Of a stretch of 64,000 nt of DNA, positions 46,305-55,632 are shown piece after piece. Where the stretch lies: contig JAPUEK010000024.1 of NCBI GenBank assembly GCA_027492585.1, positions 42,507-106,506 of the forward strand, in the 5' to 3' direction. Source of the DNA: Paracoccaceae bacterium. GTDB taxonomy: Bacteria > Pseudomonadota > Alphaproteobacteria > Rhodobacterales > Rhodobacteraceae. Each line of letters begins with the position of its first letter. Positions within the stretch are counted from its first letter, which is position 1. The notes under the pieces were generated by a model, which worked only from the letters and a program-made list of their open reading frames with translations, did no database searches and had not been told where the DNA came from. Position numbers and translations under genes: made by a program.

Positions 46305-46837
46305 AGCGCCTTGGCCAGTTTCGGCAGTTTCGCGCGTTTCAGCAGCGCGCGCAGGCTGACAGGTTCGCCGGAAAGCCGCTCCGCCTCGGCCCGGATGCGC
46401 TCGGCAAGGGCGGCCATGACCTCGGGGTGGAAGGACCACAGCTCCCACAGGAAGCCATCGGGATCGCGGCGGGCGATCCCTTCTTCCGCGAGGATATGGC
46501 GGGGGAAATCCTGCGCGTTGAAGGTGAGGATCGCATCGGCATGGCCGGCAATGGCCACGGCCAGAACATGCACGTCATCGGGGTCGGGCAGCAGAAGGCG
46601 CGCCTCGATCCCCGGCTGCTCGCGCAGGCAGGCGCGGGGAAAGGCGGCCCGCATCGACGCCAACTCCGCCGCCGCCTGCGCCTCGGCGAGCGGGCCGAGC
46701 TTGACCACCGCGCGCTGCCATTCGCGCAGGATGCGCTCGGACCAGAGCGGTTCGTAAAGCCCGGCCGCCGCCGCCCCGGTCAGGAACTCGCGCAGCACGG
46801 TCGGGAAGATCACGCAGGCGTCGAGAACCGCCCTCAT
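46295..46837 (-). CDS. PIN-domain protein
   Basis: The product is 180 residues. PIN-fold acidic residues include AVLDACVIFP near the start, LWSERILREW, LLPDPDDVHVLAVAIA and ILTFNAQDF. This matches single-strand RNA endonucleases of the VapC type. No antitoxin-like gene precedes it; its start overlaps the stop of the methyltransferase gene by one base (TGATG). An RNA-processing or stand-alone role is therefore as likely as toxin function. Confidence 0.82.
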   Translation of the reverse strand: MRAVLDACVIFPTVLREFLTGAAAAGLYEPLWSERILREWQRAVVKLGPLAEAQAAAELASMRAAFPRACLREQPGIEARLLLPDPDDVHVLAVAIAGHADAILTFNAQDFPRHILAEEGIARRDPDGFLWELWSFHPEVMAALAERIRAEAERLSGEPVSLRALLKRAKLPKLAKALQA

Positions 46838-48072
46838 CAGCCATCCAGCCGGAAGAACAGCGCCTTCAGATAGCCGCTTTCGGCAAGCTGCGGCAGCATC
46901 GGGTGATCCGGCCCGGCAAAGCCGGTGTGCAGAAGCTGCCCGCGCCGCCCGCCCCGCCCGATGCCGCGCGCCGAGGCGTTGCGGAAAGCGGCAAGGTCCG
47001 CCGCATGGGAGCAGGAGCAGAGGCCGAGATAGCCCCCCGGTGCGACCAGAGGCGCCGCGAGCCGCGCCAGCCGCTCATAGGCGCGCAGGCCCGCTTCGAG
47101 CGCCGGTTTGGCCGGGGCGAAGGCCGGCGGATCGCAGATCACCAGATCAAATTGCGCGCCCTCCGCCCCGAGCGCCTCCAGCACCTCGAAGGCATCGCCG
47201 CTGCGGGTGGCAAAGCGGGCGCCGAGACCGGAGACCTCCGCCCCCCGCGCCGCAAGCCCAAGCGCCGTTGCCGAGGCATCCACGGCAAGCGCGCTTTCCG
47301 CCCCGCCGGCAAGGGCCGCAAGCGCGAAGCCGCCGACATGGGAGAAGACATCGAGCACCCGCGCGCCCTTGGCCAGACGCGCGGCAAAGGCATGGTTCGG
47401 GCGTTGGTCGTAGAAAAGCCCGGTCTTCTGCCCGCCGAGCAGGTCCGCCATATAGGTCGCGCCATTCATCGGCACCGGCACCGGGGCGTCGATTTGACCC
47501 GCGAGAAGCAGCGTCTCCTCCGCCAGCCCCTCCAGACCCCGCGCGCGCCCCGTGCCGTTCTTGACGACATGGACGACCCCCGTGACCGCTTTCAGCGCGG
47601 CGACCAGCGGTTCCAGCAGCGCCTCCGCCCAGGCGGCATTGGGCTGCACCACCGCCGCATCGCCGAAGCGGTCGATGACCACGCCGGGCAGGCCATCGGC
47701 CTCGGCATGGGTCAGCCGGTAATGCGGGGTCGCAAAGAGCCGCTCGCGCAGCGCCAGGGCGCGGGAGATGCGGGCCGCGAACCAGGCCTCGCCGATCTCC
47801 GCCTCCGGGTCGCGGTCGAGCATCCGGGCGATGATCTTGGACCGCGTGTTGACGGTGACGAGGCCAAGGGGGCGGCGTTCGCCATCCTCCAGCACCGCGA
47901 GCGCGCCGGGCGCGAGGCCCTGCGTGCGCCGGTCGGTCACCAGTTCATCGGCATAGACCCAGGGGAAACCGTGGCGGATGGCGCGGGCTTCGGCCTTGGG
48001 TTTCAGGCGCACCACAGGGCGGCTGCGGATCGCGTCTTCGGAGGCGGGGGAAAGGGAAGAAGGGGAGGTCAT
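46837..48072 (-). CDS. Class I SAM-dependent RNA methyltransferase, RlmI-like
   Basis: The product is 411 residues. The N-terminal part (PKAEARAIRHGFPWVYADEL) resembles the PUA domain of RlmI. The Rossmann methyltransferase shows VLDVFSHVGGFALAALAGG and the catalytic-site motif LVICDPPAFAPAK, followed by LGLCSCSHAADLAAF. It probably forms 5-methylcytosine in 23S rRNA as RlmI does, but the target is inferred. It is translationally coupled to the PIN-domain gene. Confidence 0.87.
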   Translation of the reverse strand: MTSPSSLSPASEDAIRSRPVVRLKPKAEARAIRHGFPWVYADELVTDRRTQGLAPGALAVLEDGERRPLGLVTVNTRSKIIARMLDRDPEAEIGEAWFAARISRALALRERLFATPHYRLTHAEADGLPGVVIDRFGDAAVVQPNAAWAEALLEPLVAALKAVTGVVHVVKNGTGRARGLEGLAEETLLLAGQIDAPVPVPMNGATYMADLLGGQKTGLFYDQRPNHAFAARLAKGARVLDVFSHVGGFALAALAGGAESALAVDASATALGLAARGAEVSGLGARFATRSGDAFEVLEALGAEGAQFDLVICDPPAFAPAKPALEAGLRAYERLARLAAPLVAPGGYLGLCSCSHAADLAAFRNASARGIGRGGRRGQLLHTGFAGPDHPMLPQLAESGYLKALFFRLDG

Positions 48073-48119
48073 GATGACCTCCCCTTAGCGTCTTCGGGCG
48101 GGTTAGGAAAGCGTGCCGT

Positions 48120-48824
48120 TCAGCCACCAAGACCGGCGGGCGACAGCGACTGGCCTTCGAGGAAACGGCTCACAAGGGCCGGATCGGTGATCTTGGTCGA
48201 AAGCTCGCGGTGGATCACCTCCGAAAGGCGCTGCACCACCACGACCCGCTGGGTCATGCCCATGTCGTCCTCGGCGATCGCCTGGGCTCCGCCGGCGGCC
48301 TTGACATCGGCCACGACCGCGCGCGGCCCGTCGATCACCACGCCGGTATCGGCATCGCGCACCGTCAGCATGAAGTGCAGCGAATGGACGCCGCCCACCG
48401 TGTAGCGGGTCTTTTCGGTCAGGCAATGGAAGCGCGTCACCTCGATGTCCACCACCGCCTTGCGGCCCGAGGTCATCTTGGCGGTGCCGGCGGCGAAAGC
48501 CTCCTGATAGATCGCTTCGACCTGACGGTAGCGGTCGCCGCGCGGCTCACCGCGCCAGACGATATCGGCGATCGGGTAGAACATGTTGGCTTCGGAGACG
48601 CGCAGCTTTTGCGGCACGATGATATTGGCGCCGACGATCTGATACTGGCTTTGCAGCACCACGGTTCCGGCGGTTCCGGCGGTTCCGGACTGGCTGGCGT
48701 TGCGCGCGCCGCTGATGGCGGGGGCGTCGGTCATCACCCCGCGCGAAGGCGGTGTGGAAGTGCCGGCGCAGGCGCTCAGCACCAGGGCAAGGGTCACGGC
48801 GGTCAGACTGCGAAGCGAGATCAT
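48120..48824 (-). CDS. DUF6778-like lipoprotein
   Basis: The product is 234 residues from ATG at 48824. An ATG six bases upstream is directly abutted by GGAGG, so the second ATG has the correct spacing. A lipobox (TLALVLSACAG) gives an outer-membrane or periplasmic lipoprotein. The body includes GANIIVPQKLRVSEANMFYP and IADIVWRGEPRGDRYRQVE, as in small rhodobacteral lipoproteins of unknown role. A Gly/Thr/Ala-rich repeat (GTAGTAGTVV) follows the lipobox. Confidence 0.8.
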   Translation of the reverse strand: MISLRSLTAVTLALVLSACAGTSTPPSRGVMTDAPAISGARNASQSGTAGTAGTVVLQSQYQIVGANIIVPQKLRVSEANMFYPIADIVWRGEPRGDRYRQVEAIYQEAFAAGTAKMTSGRKAVVDIEVTRFHCLTEKTRYTVGGVHSLHFMLTVRDADTGVVIDGPRAVVADVKAAGGAQAIAEDDMGMTQRVVVVQRLSEVIHRELSTKITDPALVSRFLEGQSLSPAGLGG

Positions 48825-48991
48825 GCTCATCCTCCGATGGATCGGCCCGATGGGTCTGCGGGGCCGTTACCGGAGTTAATCCCCCGTAAATGTGGCTGGA
48901 TTGCGTTGAATCCAGTGCATTTTCGGGCGGGTGGAGGCCACTGTATCCGATCTGTCACAGATCGCGGCGGCGCGCGCGCCGCCGGCCCCCG

Positions 48992-51694
48992 TCAGTCCGG
49001 GCTGCCGACCAGCACGAAGGGCGACCAATAGGCCGGATGGCTCCACCGCCCGCCCGGCGCGTCGATCATGGCGAGCATCGCCTGCCGCTGCGCCTCGGCG
49101 GCGCGAAGGCCGGGGGTTTCGGCGCGCAGGCGGAAGGTCTCCGTCATGAGCCGCGCGGCGGAGCGGCTTTCCACCGGCCAGTGGCTGACGAGAAGCCCGC
49201 GCGCCCCGGCATAGAAGAACGCCTGTGCGAGGCCGGAAAGCGCCTCCCCTCCCGGCGCATTGCCCACGGCGGTATTGCAGGCGGAAAGGACCACCCAATC
49301 GGCATTGAGCCGCAGGTCGAGGATCTCGGAAACGGTGAGAAAGCCGTCCTCGCCCCGCCCCGGCGTCAGCGCGAGCGCAGGTTCGCCCAGCACGGTGCCG
49401 CCCACGGCATCGCCCGCGACAAGCCCGTGGGTGGCGAAATGCAGCACCCGGAAACGGTCGAGCGGTTCGGCCTTCAGCCCCGCCTCGCTGGCCGCCGCCC
49501 CAAGCCGCAAGGCCGCCGCCGGCGCCCCGAGCACACCGGCCACCTCGCGCACCTCCCCGGCGGTTTCGGGCAGGGGTTGCAGCGCCCCGCGCAGCACCTC
49601 CTGCCGGCCGGTGTCGAGCGCCGCGACCAGTTCCCCGCCCTTGGCCAGGTCGAATTCCGGATCGGCGAAGGCCAGCAGCGGCTCGGGCGCGGGCGCCCTG
49701 GTGCGGGCCATGGCGGCGGATTTGAGCGAAAAGACCGAAGGAATGACGCTGACCGCATGATGGCGCACCAGCCAGTCCACCTTTGCCGGATCAACGCCGC
49801 CATCATCGCTGACGACGAGCAGATGCGGCGGAACCGAGGCCATGGCCCCGCGCAGATCGAGATAGAGATGCGCCTTGCCCGCCGTCACCTCGGCCACCTG
49901 ACCGAGCGTTTCGGCATAAAGCCAATGGGCTGCGGCGATGTCGAAACCCTTGGGTTGCTCCGGCGTCTCGCCGTCAAGCGCCGCCGCCGCGCGGGTCCCC
50001 ATCTGGAGCGCGATGCTCCTGCGGATATCGGCAACGGCGCCGGAGAAGGAATCCGTGGTCCAGAGCAGTTCCTTCCACATCACCCGGTCCCGCGACAGGG
50101 CGATGATGTAATGCCGGCCCTCCGGCTCCGCCGCGAGATCGACGACCACGAGCGCCTCATCGGGCGCCAGCATCGCCTGCGCCTCCGCAAGGCTCAGCAC
50201 CCCGCCCCCGGTCAGATCCGAAAGCGACGGCACTTCTGCCCGCAACTCGGCCTCAAGCTGCTGGAACTCCCCCTCAAGCGCCGCCGAACGATCCCGGACG
50301 GCCTTTTCGCGCGAGGTATCGCGTTCCGCCAGCGGCAGGGTCACAAGCTGCAAAAGCTCCGCCTGAAGGCGCCCGCTTTGCTTCCGCAGATCGGTGGCCC
50401 GGCGGAATTTCTGCGCGGCCTCTCCCTGGCCGAGAGCCAGCCGCGCCCCGTAGCTTTCGGCAGACCGCGCCGCCGCCGTGGCAAGGCTCGCCTGTGCCAC
50501 GCGGAACATCTCCGCCGCCGCGGCTTCCGGGGCCAGCACCCCTGCCCCCTCGGCCTGCTTGTAGCTTTGGTAATAGAACTCGCGCGAGACGCCCTGCGCC
50601 GCCTCCGCCTCGCCCATCACGGCAAGCGCCTGCCCGATCCGGGTCTTGTCGGTGGTGTCGCCGAGCATCGCCGCCAGATCGAGCTTCAGCTTGCCCACCT
50701 GCTCATCCCGTGCCGACAGCCGCGCCTCCTTGATGGCGATGGCCTGCCGCATGATCTCCAGTGCCTCGGCAAAGGCGGGGCTGTCCGGTCCGCCCTCCGT
50801 CGCCAGCATCAGCGCCTTTACGTTGAGAAGGTCGGCGGCGATCAGGCTATCGTCCCCCATGGCGACCGTGGTCACCCGCGCACCCTGCTCCAGCACCTGC
50901 GGCAACAGCGGATCGCGGGAGCGGAACAGCATCAGCGCATATTCCGAAAGCGTCTCCGCCACCACCGGATGCTCCCTGCCATAGGCATCCTCCAGCAGCG
51001 GCAGCGCCTCGGCATAGCTGTCCGCCGCTTCCGCCGAGCGCCCCATGGAGCCTTCGGCCCGCGCCACCTGCCGCGCCGCGATCGCCAGCGTCCGCCGGTC
51101 CGCCAGCGACACGCTGCCCCGCATCTTGTCGCGCGTTTCGGCAAAGGCGGTGCGGGCTTCCTCCAGATAGCCCAATTCGTAGAAGATCCCGGCGAGGTTG
51201 TAACGCCAAGTGATCGCCGTCGCATTCTCCGCCCCGAGAAGGATTTCGGCCGCCCGGACCGATTCCATCGCCAGCGGCAGCCCCTCCTCGGCCCGCCCCA
51301 TGCTGGAAAGCTGCACGGACAGCTGCATCCCGGCCTTGAGCGTGTTGAAATTGTATTTGCCCTTGGCCTTGAGCCAGCGCCCATGGACGGAGCGGAAGAT
51401 CCCAAGCGCCTCTTCGCCCTTGTATTGCGCGCGAAGGGTATTGGCGAGCGCCGCCTCCATGTCGAGCGTATGGGGATCGAGCTCTCCCCATTGCGCCAGA
51501 GACTTCGTGATGATTCCGCGCAGCGCCGCCTCCGCCGCCGGATAATCGCCGGCGATGTATTTCCGGTCCATCGCCGCGATATCGGCCTGATATTGCGCCT
51601 CGTCATAGGCTTCTGCCCGCAGCCCTCCTGCAAAGATCGTGACAAGGCCCAGCGAAAGGCCCAGGATCAGGACGAAATGGCGAAGAAAGGGCAT
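48992..51694 (-). CDS. Exported TPR-CHAT (caspase-like) protein
   Basis: The product is 900 residues from ATG at 51694. An N-terminal signal peptide (MPFLRHFVLILGLSLGL) is followed by helical TPR repeats over about 30-400 (EALGIFRSVHGRWLK, AEEGLPLAMESVRAAEILLG, AADSYAEALPLLEDAYGREH). The C-terminal CHAT domain (about 600-900) keeps the caspase-like dyad: His756 in RVLHFATHGLV and Cys806 in VVLSACNTAVG. CHAT proteins are proteases in eukaryotes and in some prokaryotic defence systems; exported ones have no known substrate. It is divergent from edd and has no partner genes beside it. Confidence 0.85.
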   Translation of the reverse strand: MPFLRHFVLILGLSLGLVTIFAGGLRAEAYDEAQYQADIAAMDRKYIAGDYPAAEAALRGIITKSLAQWGELDPHTLDMEAALANTLRAQYKGEEALGIFRSVHGRWLKAKGKYNFNTLKAGMQLSVQLSSMGRAEEGLPLAMESVRAAEILLGAENATAITWRYNLAGIFYELGYLEEARTAFAETRDKMRGSVSLADRRTLAIAARQVARAEGSMGRSAEAADSYAEALPLLEDAYGREHPVVAETLSEYALMLFRSRDPLLPQVLEQGARVTTVAMGDDSLIAADLLNVKALMLATEGGPDSPAFAEALEIMRQAIAIKEARLSARDEQVGKLKLDLAAMLGDTTDKTRIGQALAVMGEAEAAQGVSREFYYQSYKQAEGAGVLAPEAAAAEMFRVAQASLATAAARSAESYGARLALGQGEAAQKFRRATDLRKQSGRLQAELLQLVTLPLAERDTSREKAVRDRSAALEGEFQQLEAELRAEVPSLSDLTGGGVLSLAEAQAMLAPDEALVVVDLAAEPEGRHYIIALSRDRVMWKELLWTTDSFSGAVADIRRSIALQMGTRAAAALDGETPEQPKGFDIAAAHWLYAETLGQVAEVTAGKAHLYLDLRGAMASVPPHLLVVSDDGGVDPAKVDWLVRHHAVSVIPSVFSLKSAAMARTRAPAPEPLLAFADPEFDLAKGGELVAALDTGRQEVLRGALQPLPETAGEVREVAGVLGAPAAALRLGAAASEAGLKAEPLDRFRVLHFATHGLVAGDAVGGTVLGEPALALTPGRGEDGFLTVSEILDLRLNADWVVLSACNTAVGNAPGGEALSGLAQAFFYAGARGLLVSHWPVESRSAARLMTETFRLRAETPGLRAAEAQRQAMLAMIDAPGGRWSHPAYWSPFVLVGSPD

Positions 51695-51824
51695 GAACCA
51701 CCGGAGTTGAGACTGCTTCGCCCGAGGATAGCAAAACTGCCGGGCCGCGTGCATGACAAATCCCCTGGCACGCTGCGCCGCGCCTGTCGTGACTTTGCCG
51801 CACGACTGCGGCGAAACAGCGGTT

Positions 51825-51836
51825 GTTAGCGCTAAC
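51825..51836. promoter_or_regulatory. LacI-type palindrome upstream of edd
   Basis: GTTAGCGCTAAC is a perfect 12-bp palindrome of the TGTTANCGNTAACA type bound by LacI-family sugar regulators. It lies 94 bases before the edd start. A transcription unit edd-eda controlled by a sugar-acid-responsive repressor is inferred; the regulator is not in this window. Confidence 0.6.
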
Positions 51837-51930
51837 GTAATCTGTTAAACCGCCTGCGAAGCAATCAGCCGCACCCGTAAGGCCCCAGCCGCAAAGCCGG
51901 GGCCGAACCCTCGCCCAGGAAGGAGCCGCC

Positions 51931-53736
51931 ATGGCGCTGCACCCCACCCTCGCCCGCGTCACCGACCGCATCCGCGAACGCTCCCACCAGAGCCGGGGGC
52001 GCTATCTGCAACAGATCCGCGCGGCCGCCAGTGCCGGCCCGGTGCGCGCCCATCTGAGCTGCGGCAACCAGGCCCATGCCTATGCGGCGATGGAGGGGGA
52101 CAAACCCGCCCTCGCCGCCGCCCGCGCCCCGAACATCGGCATCGTCACCGCCTATAACGACATGCTCTCGGCCCATCGGCCCTATGAGGATTATCCCAAG
52201 CTGATCCGCGAGGCCGCGCGGCGCATGGGCGCCACGGCCCAGGTCGCGGGCGGGGTGCCGGCCATGTGCGATGGCGTCACGCAGGGCCAGCCGGGGATGG
52301 AGCTGTCGCTCTTCTCCCGCGACGTGATCGCGCTCGCCGCGGGGGTGTCGATGAGCCACAACGCCTTCGATTCCGCGCTCTATCTCGGGGTCTGCGACAA
52401 GATCGTGCCGGGGCTGATCATGGCGGCGGCGGCCTTCGGCCATATCCCGGCGGTCTTCGTGCCGGCGGGACCGATGACCTCGGGCCTGCCCAATGACGAG
52501 AAATCCCGCGTCCGCAATGCCTTCGCCGAAGGGAAAGCCAGCCGCGACGACCTGATGGCAGCCGAAATGGCCTCCTACCACGGCCCCGGCACCTGCACCT
52601 TCTACGGCACGGCCAACACCAACCAGATGCTGATGGAATTCATGGGGCTGCACCTGCCGGGCGCCTCCTTCGTCAACCCCGACACGCCGCTGCGCGAGGC
52701 GCTGACGCTGGCGGCGGTGGAGCGCGCGGCCTCGATCACCGCGCTCGGCAACGATTACCGCCCGGCGGGCGAGATCCTGGATGAGCGCGCCTTCGTGAAC
52801 GGGCTGGTGGGGCTGATGGCGACGGGGGGCTCGACCAACCTCGTGCTGCACCTGCCGGCCATGGCGCGGGCGGCGGGGGTGATCCTCGATCTCGCCGATT
52901 TCGACGACCTGAGCCAGGCGGTGCCGCTGATGGCCAAGGTCTATCCGAACGGACTGGCCGACGTGAACCATTTCCATGCGGCGGGCGGGTTGCAGTTCCT
53001 GATCGGGCAACTGCTCGACGCAGGGCTTCTTCACGCCGATGCGCGCACCGTCTCGGGCGAGGGCATGGCGCAGTACCGGAAGGAGCCGAAGCTGCGCGAG
53101 GGCGTGCTCGTCTGGGAAGAGGGGCCGCAGAAAAGCCTCAACGACAAGATCGTGCGCCCCGCCGCCGATCCCTTCCAGCCGACCGGCGGCCTGCGCCAGC
53201 TTGCCGGCAACCTCGGGCGCGGGGTGATCAAGATCTCCGCCGTGGCGCCCGAACGCCATGTCATCGAAGCCCCGGCCCGCATCTTCCATGATCAGGCCGC
53301 GGTGAAAGCCGCCTTCAAGGCCGGCGAGTTCACCTCCGATACCGTGGTCGTGGTGCGGTTCCAGGGACCGCAGGCCAACGGGATGCCGGAATTGCACTCG
53401 CTGACCCCGATCCTGTCGGTGCTCCAGGACCGCGGGCTGAAGATGGCGCTCGTGACCGATGGCCGGATGTCGGGAGCCTCGGGCAAGGTGCCGGCGGCGA
53501 TCCATGTCTCGCCCGAAGCGGCGGTCGGCGGCCCGCTCGCCCGGCTGCGCGACGGCGATCTGGTGCGGCTGGACGCGGTGGCCGGAACGCTGAGCGTCCT
53601 TGCGCCCGATTTCGAGACGCGCCCCGCAGTCACCGCGGACCTGTCCGCCAATGCCAGCGGCATCGGCCGCGAGCTTTTCGCCGCCTTCCGCCAGATGGTC
53701 GGCACCTCTGAAACCGGGGCGGCCGTGGTCGTCTGA
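51931..53736 (+). CDS. edd: Phosphogluconate dehydratase
   Basis: The product is 601 residues. It belongs to the IlvD/Edd family with Fe-S cluster cysteines, one in [20 protein letters not shown], and conserved [40 protein letters not shown] and [18 protein letters not shown]. The length and these motifs fit Edd (6-phosphogluconate to 2-keto-3-deoxy-6-phosphogluconate) rather than IlvD. GGAAGGAG precedes the ATG. The eda gene follows after an inverted-repeat element. Confidence 0.95.
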   Translation: MALHPTLARVTDRIRERSHQSRGRYLQQIRAAASAGPVRAHLSCGNQAHAYAAMEGDKPALAAARAPNIGIVTAYNDMLSAHRPYEDYPKLIREAARRMGATAQVAGGVPAMCDGVTQGQPGMELSLFSRDVIALAAGVSMSHNAFDSALYLGVCDKIVPGLIMAAAAFGHIPAVFVPAGPMTSGLPNDEKSRVRNAFAEGKASRDDLMAAEMASYHGPGTCTFYGTANTNQMLMEFMGLHLPGASFVNPDTPLREALTLAAVERAASITALGNDYRPAGEILDERAFVNGLVGLMATGGSTNLVLHLPAMARAAGVILDLADFDDLSQAVPLMAKVYPNGLADVNHFHAAGGLQFLIGQLLDAGLLHADARTVSGEGMAQYRKEPKLREGVLVWEEGPQKSLNDKIVRPAADPFQPTGGLRQLAGNLGRGVIKISAVAPERHVIEAPARIFHDQAAVKAAFKAGEFTSDTVVVVRFQGPQANGMPELHSLTPILSVLQDRGLKMALVTDGRMSGASGKVPAAIHVSPEAAVGGPLARLRDGDLVRLDAVAGTLSVLAPDFETRPAVTADLSANASGIGRELFAAFRQMVGTSETGAAVVV

Positions 53737-53761
53737 CCGCGCGCCCTTCGATGAAGCCTTC

Positions 53762-53954
53762 GCCTCCGGCGGGGATATTTTAACCAGTATGAAAGGAATA
53801 GCGGTCACACTGGGACCACGGAACAGGCGGGGACGCCGATGACCGTCCAGTGTGAAAGGCCCCCCGTCGCCCCCGGCTGCCAAAAGCCGCCGGCCCGAGG
53901 CGGGGGTGCCAGCGCCCTCCCTTTCATACTGGTTAAAATATCCCCGCCGGAGGC
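53762..53954. repeat. Perfect 35-bp inverted-repeat element with 22-nt core (copy 2)
   Basis: The arms 53762-53796 and 53920-53954 are exact reverse complements and contain GGATATTTTAACCAG. Inside lie a second pair TCACACTG/CAGTGTGA (53805-53812, 53848-53855), the 22-nt core 53820-53841 shared with the copy at 25343-25656, and an inner GGCCCCCCG/CGGGGGTGCC arrangement (53858, 53901-53910). It occupies the spacer between edd and eda. Confidence 0.78.
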
Positions 53955-54000
53955 TCCCCACCCCCACCACACTCCCGCGCCGGGAGGAGAGGAGCCTGCC

Positions 54001-54639
54001 ATGACCCCCGCCGAACAATCCCGCAAAGCCGCCGAGATCTGCCGGCTCGCCCCCGTCGTCCCGGTTCTGGTGATCGAGGATCTCGCCCATGCGCGTCCGC
54101 TCGCCGAGGCTCTGGTGGCGGGCGGGCTGCCGGCGCTGGAGGTGACGCTCCGCACCCCCTGCGCGCTCGATGCGATCCGCGCCATGGCGGAGGTGCCGGG
54201 CGGCGCAGTCGGGGCCGGCACGCTCCTGACCCCCGCCGATGTGAAGGCGGCCAAGGCGGCGGGCGCCACCTTCGGCGTCTCTCCCGGCGCCACCGACCGC
54301 ATCATCGCCGCCTGCGAGGATGAGGGGCTGCCGCTTCTGCCCGGCGCGGCGACGGCCTCCGAGATCATGGCGCTTCTGGAAAAGGGTTTCACCGTGCAGA
54401 AGTTCTTCCCGGCCGAGCAGGCGGGCGGGGCGGCCTATCTCAAATCCATCGGCTCGCCGATCCCGCAGGTCAGCTTCTGCCCGACCGGCGGCATCAGCCT
54501 GAAGATCGCCCCGGATTATCTGACGCTGAAGAACATCCTCTGCGTGGGCGGCTCCTGGGTCGCGCCGAAGGAGGCGATGGCGCGAGGCGACTGGGGGGCG
54601 ATCACGAAGCTTGCCGCCGAGGCCAAGGCTCTGCGCTGA
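54001..54639 (+). CDS. eda: 2-keto-3-deoxy-6-phosphogluconate aldolase
   Basis: The product is 212 residues from ATG at 54001, behind GGGAGGAGAGGAG. Class I aldolase features are VPVLVIEDLAHARPLAEAL, LEVTLRTPCALDAIRAM, VGAGTLLTPADVKAAKAAG and the Schiff-base lysine in VQKFFPAEQAGG. It cleaves KDPG to pyruvate and glyceraldehyde-3-phosphate, completing the Entner-Doudoroff branch with edd. An in-frame ATG at 53839, inside the repeat element, is not used as the start. Confidence 0.95.
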   Translation: MTPAEQSRKAAEICRLAPVVPVLVIEDLAHARPLAEALVAGGLPALEVTLRTPCALDAIRAMAEVPGGAVGAGTLLTPADVKAAKAAGATFGVSPGATDRIIAACEDEGLPLLPGAATASEIMALLEKGFTVQKFFPAEQAGGAAYLKSIGSPIPQVSFCPTGGISLKIAPDYLTLKNILCVGGSWVAPKEAMARGDWGAITKLAAEAKALR

Positions 54640-55046
54640 GGCGGATTGCCGGGGGCGAACCCGTCGCCCGCCGGTCCTCTGGTCGGTTGCAGGAAGGGTT
54701 TGGCGGTTCGGGGAGGGAAATCCTGTCTTCCCCGGCCCCGGTCTTAATTCCCGGTTCTGATTTCGGTCTTCATTGCCTCTCTTCGCCACCGGCCATCGGC
54801 GCAAGGCGCGCGCGACCGGAGGGGATTGAAGCGGCAATGGGAAGGCAGGCGTTTCAGGGAGATGTGAAGCGGGCGGGTATGGCCCGGACAGGCAAACGGG
54901 CGGCCGCGGACACCCGTTCGGGTCTCGGCGCCGATCCGCCAAACTCCCGGAGCATCCCTCTCCGCCAGACCCCGAAGCTGCCGGTCTCTGCCGGGGCGAC
55001 CCGCCCTGGAAGCCAGCCCTCCACGCAAGCGTCCAGTGCCTCGCTT
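54640..55046. other. Gene-free stretch after eda
   Basis: No start or family is recognisable. Open frames here read through proline/arginine-rich sequence without ribosome sites. Confidence 0.45.
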
Positions 55047-55484
55047 TCCACCTGCCTCCGGTTCGAGGAGGGCGCCGAGGCGGCGGCGCGGCTCTGTTGC
55101 AGCCTGCCGCCCGGCTCGTCGGTCACCGCCCCCCCCCCGGATCGGCGATCCGCCGGGCCGCGCTTTCCTCGTGAAATTCAGCCTTGGCGGGCAGTGTTAT
55201 CCGGCCCTGAACGGCGGGCCGCAGTACCGGCTGAGCCCCGCCGCCTCGATCATGGTCCGTGTCGAGATGCAGGCCGAGATCGGCCACCTCTGGCAGGCGC
55301 TTCTCGCGGGGGTGGGGAGGAAAGCCGCTGCGGCTGGCTGGTGGACCGCTTTGGGCTAAGCTGGCAGATCCTGCCGCGCGCCCTGCCCCGGCTGCTGGCA
55401 GCCGACACGACAGGCCGGGTCATGCAGGCGATGAGGAGCATGATGAGGATGGCCATCGCGGCGCTTGAGGCGGCGGCGGTTTAG
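55047..55484 (+). pseudogene. Decayed VOC/PhnB-like protein gene
   Basis: Three segments in two frames together resemble the PhnB-like VOC family: STCLRFEEGAEAAARL at 55047, then FLVKFSLGGQCYPALNGGP in the +1-shifted frame from about 55169, then EESRCGWLVDRFGLSWQILP back in the first frame from about 55320. The first shift lies at a run of ten C (55129-55138), the second near GCGGGGGTGGGGAGG at 55308-55322. Together they equal three bases. No start codon precedes the first segment at the usual distance. Assembly error is an alternative for the shifts but not for the missing start. Confidence 0.7.
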
Positions 55485-55632
55485 GGCATCGCTAGTCGGA
55501 GAGCGTTGCGCCGGGCCATGGTCCCGGAGGCGCCTTGCCCCCTCCGGACCTCTCCACGGGATATTTTCGGACGGAAAAGGAGGCGAAGAGGCCCTTCTGC
55601 GGCGCCACGTCAGATCTGCAGGTCGTCCGGCC

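Noticed and set aside
46295..46837. Toxin-antitoxin pair with the PIN protein
   Set aside because: No small antitoxin-like ORF precedes it; the start is coupled to an RNA methyltransferase gene instead.
53839..54639. Longer eda start inside the inverted repeat
   Set aside because: The normal aldolase start at 54001 has a strong ribosome site, and the extra residues are repeat-derived.
54687..55484. Single 265-codon frame covering the VOC remnant
   Set aside because: Only its parts resemble the VOC family; the central VOC segment is in another frame and the N-terminal 120 codons are low-complexity.
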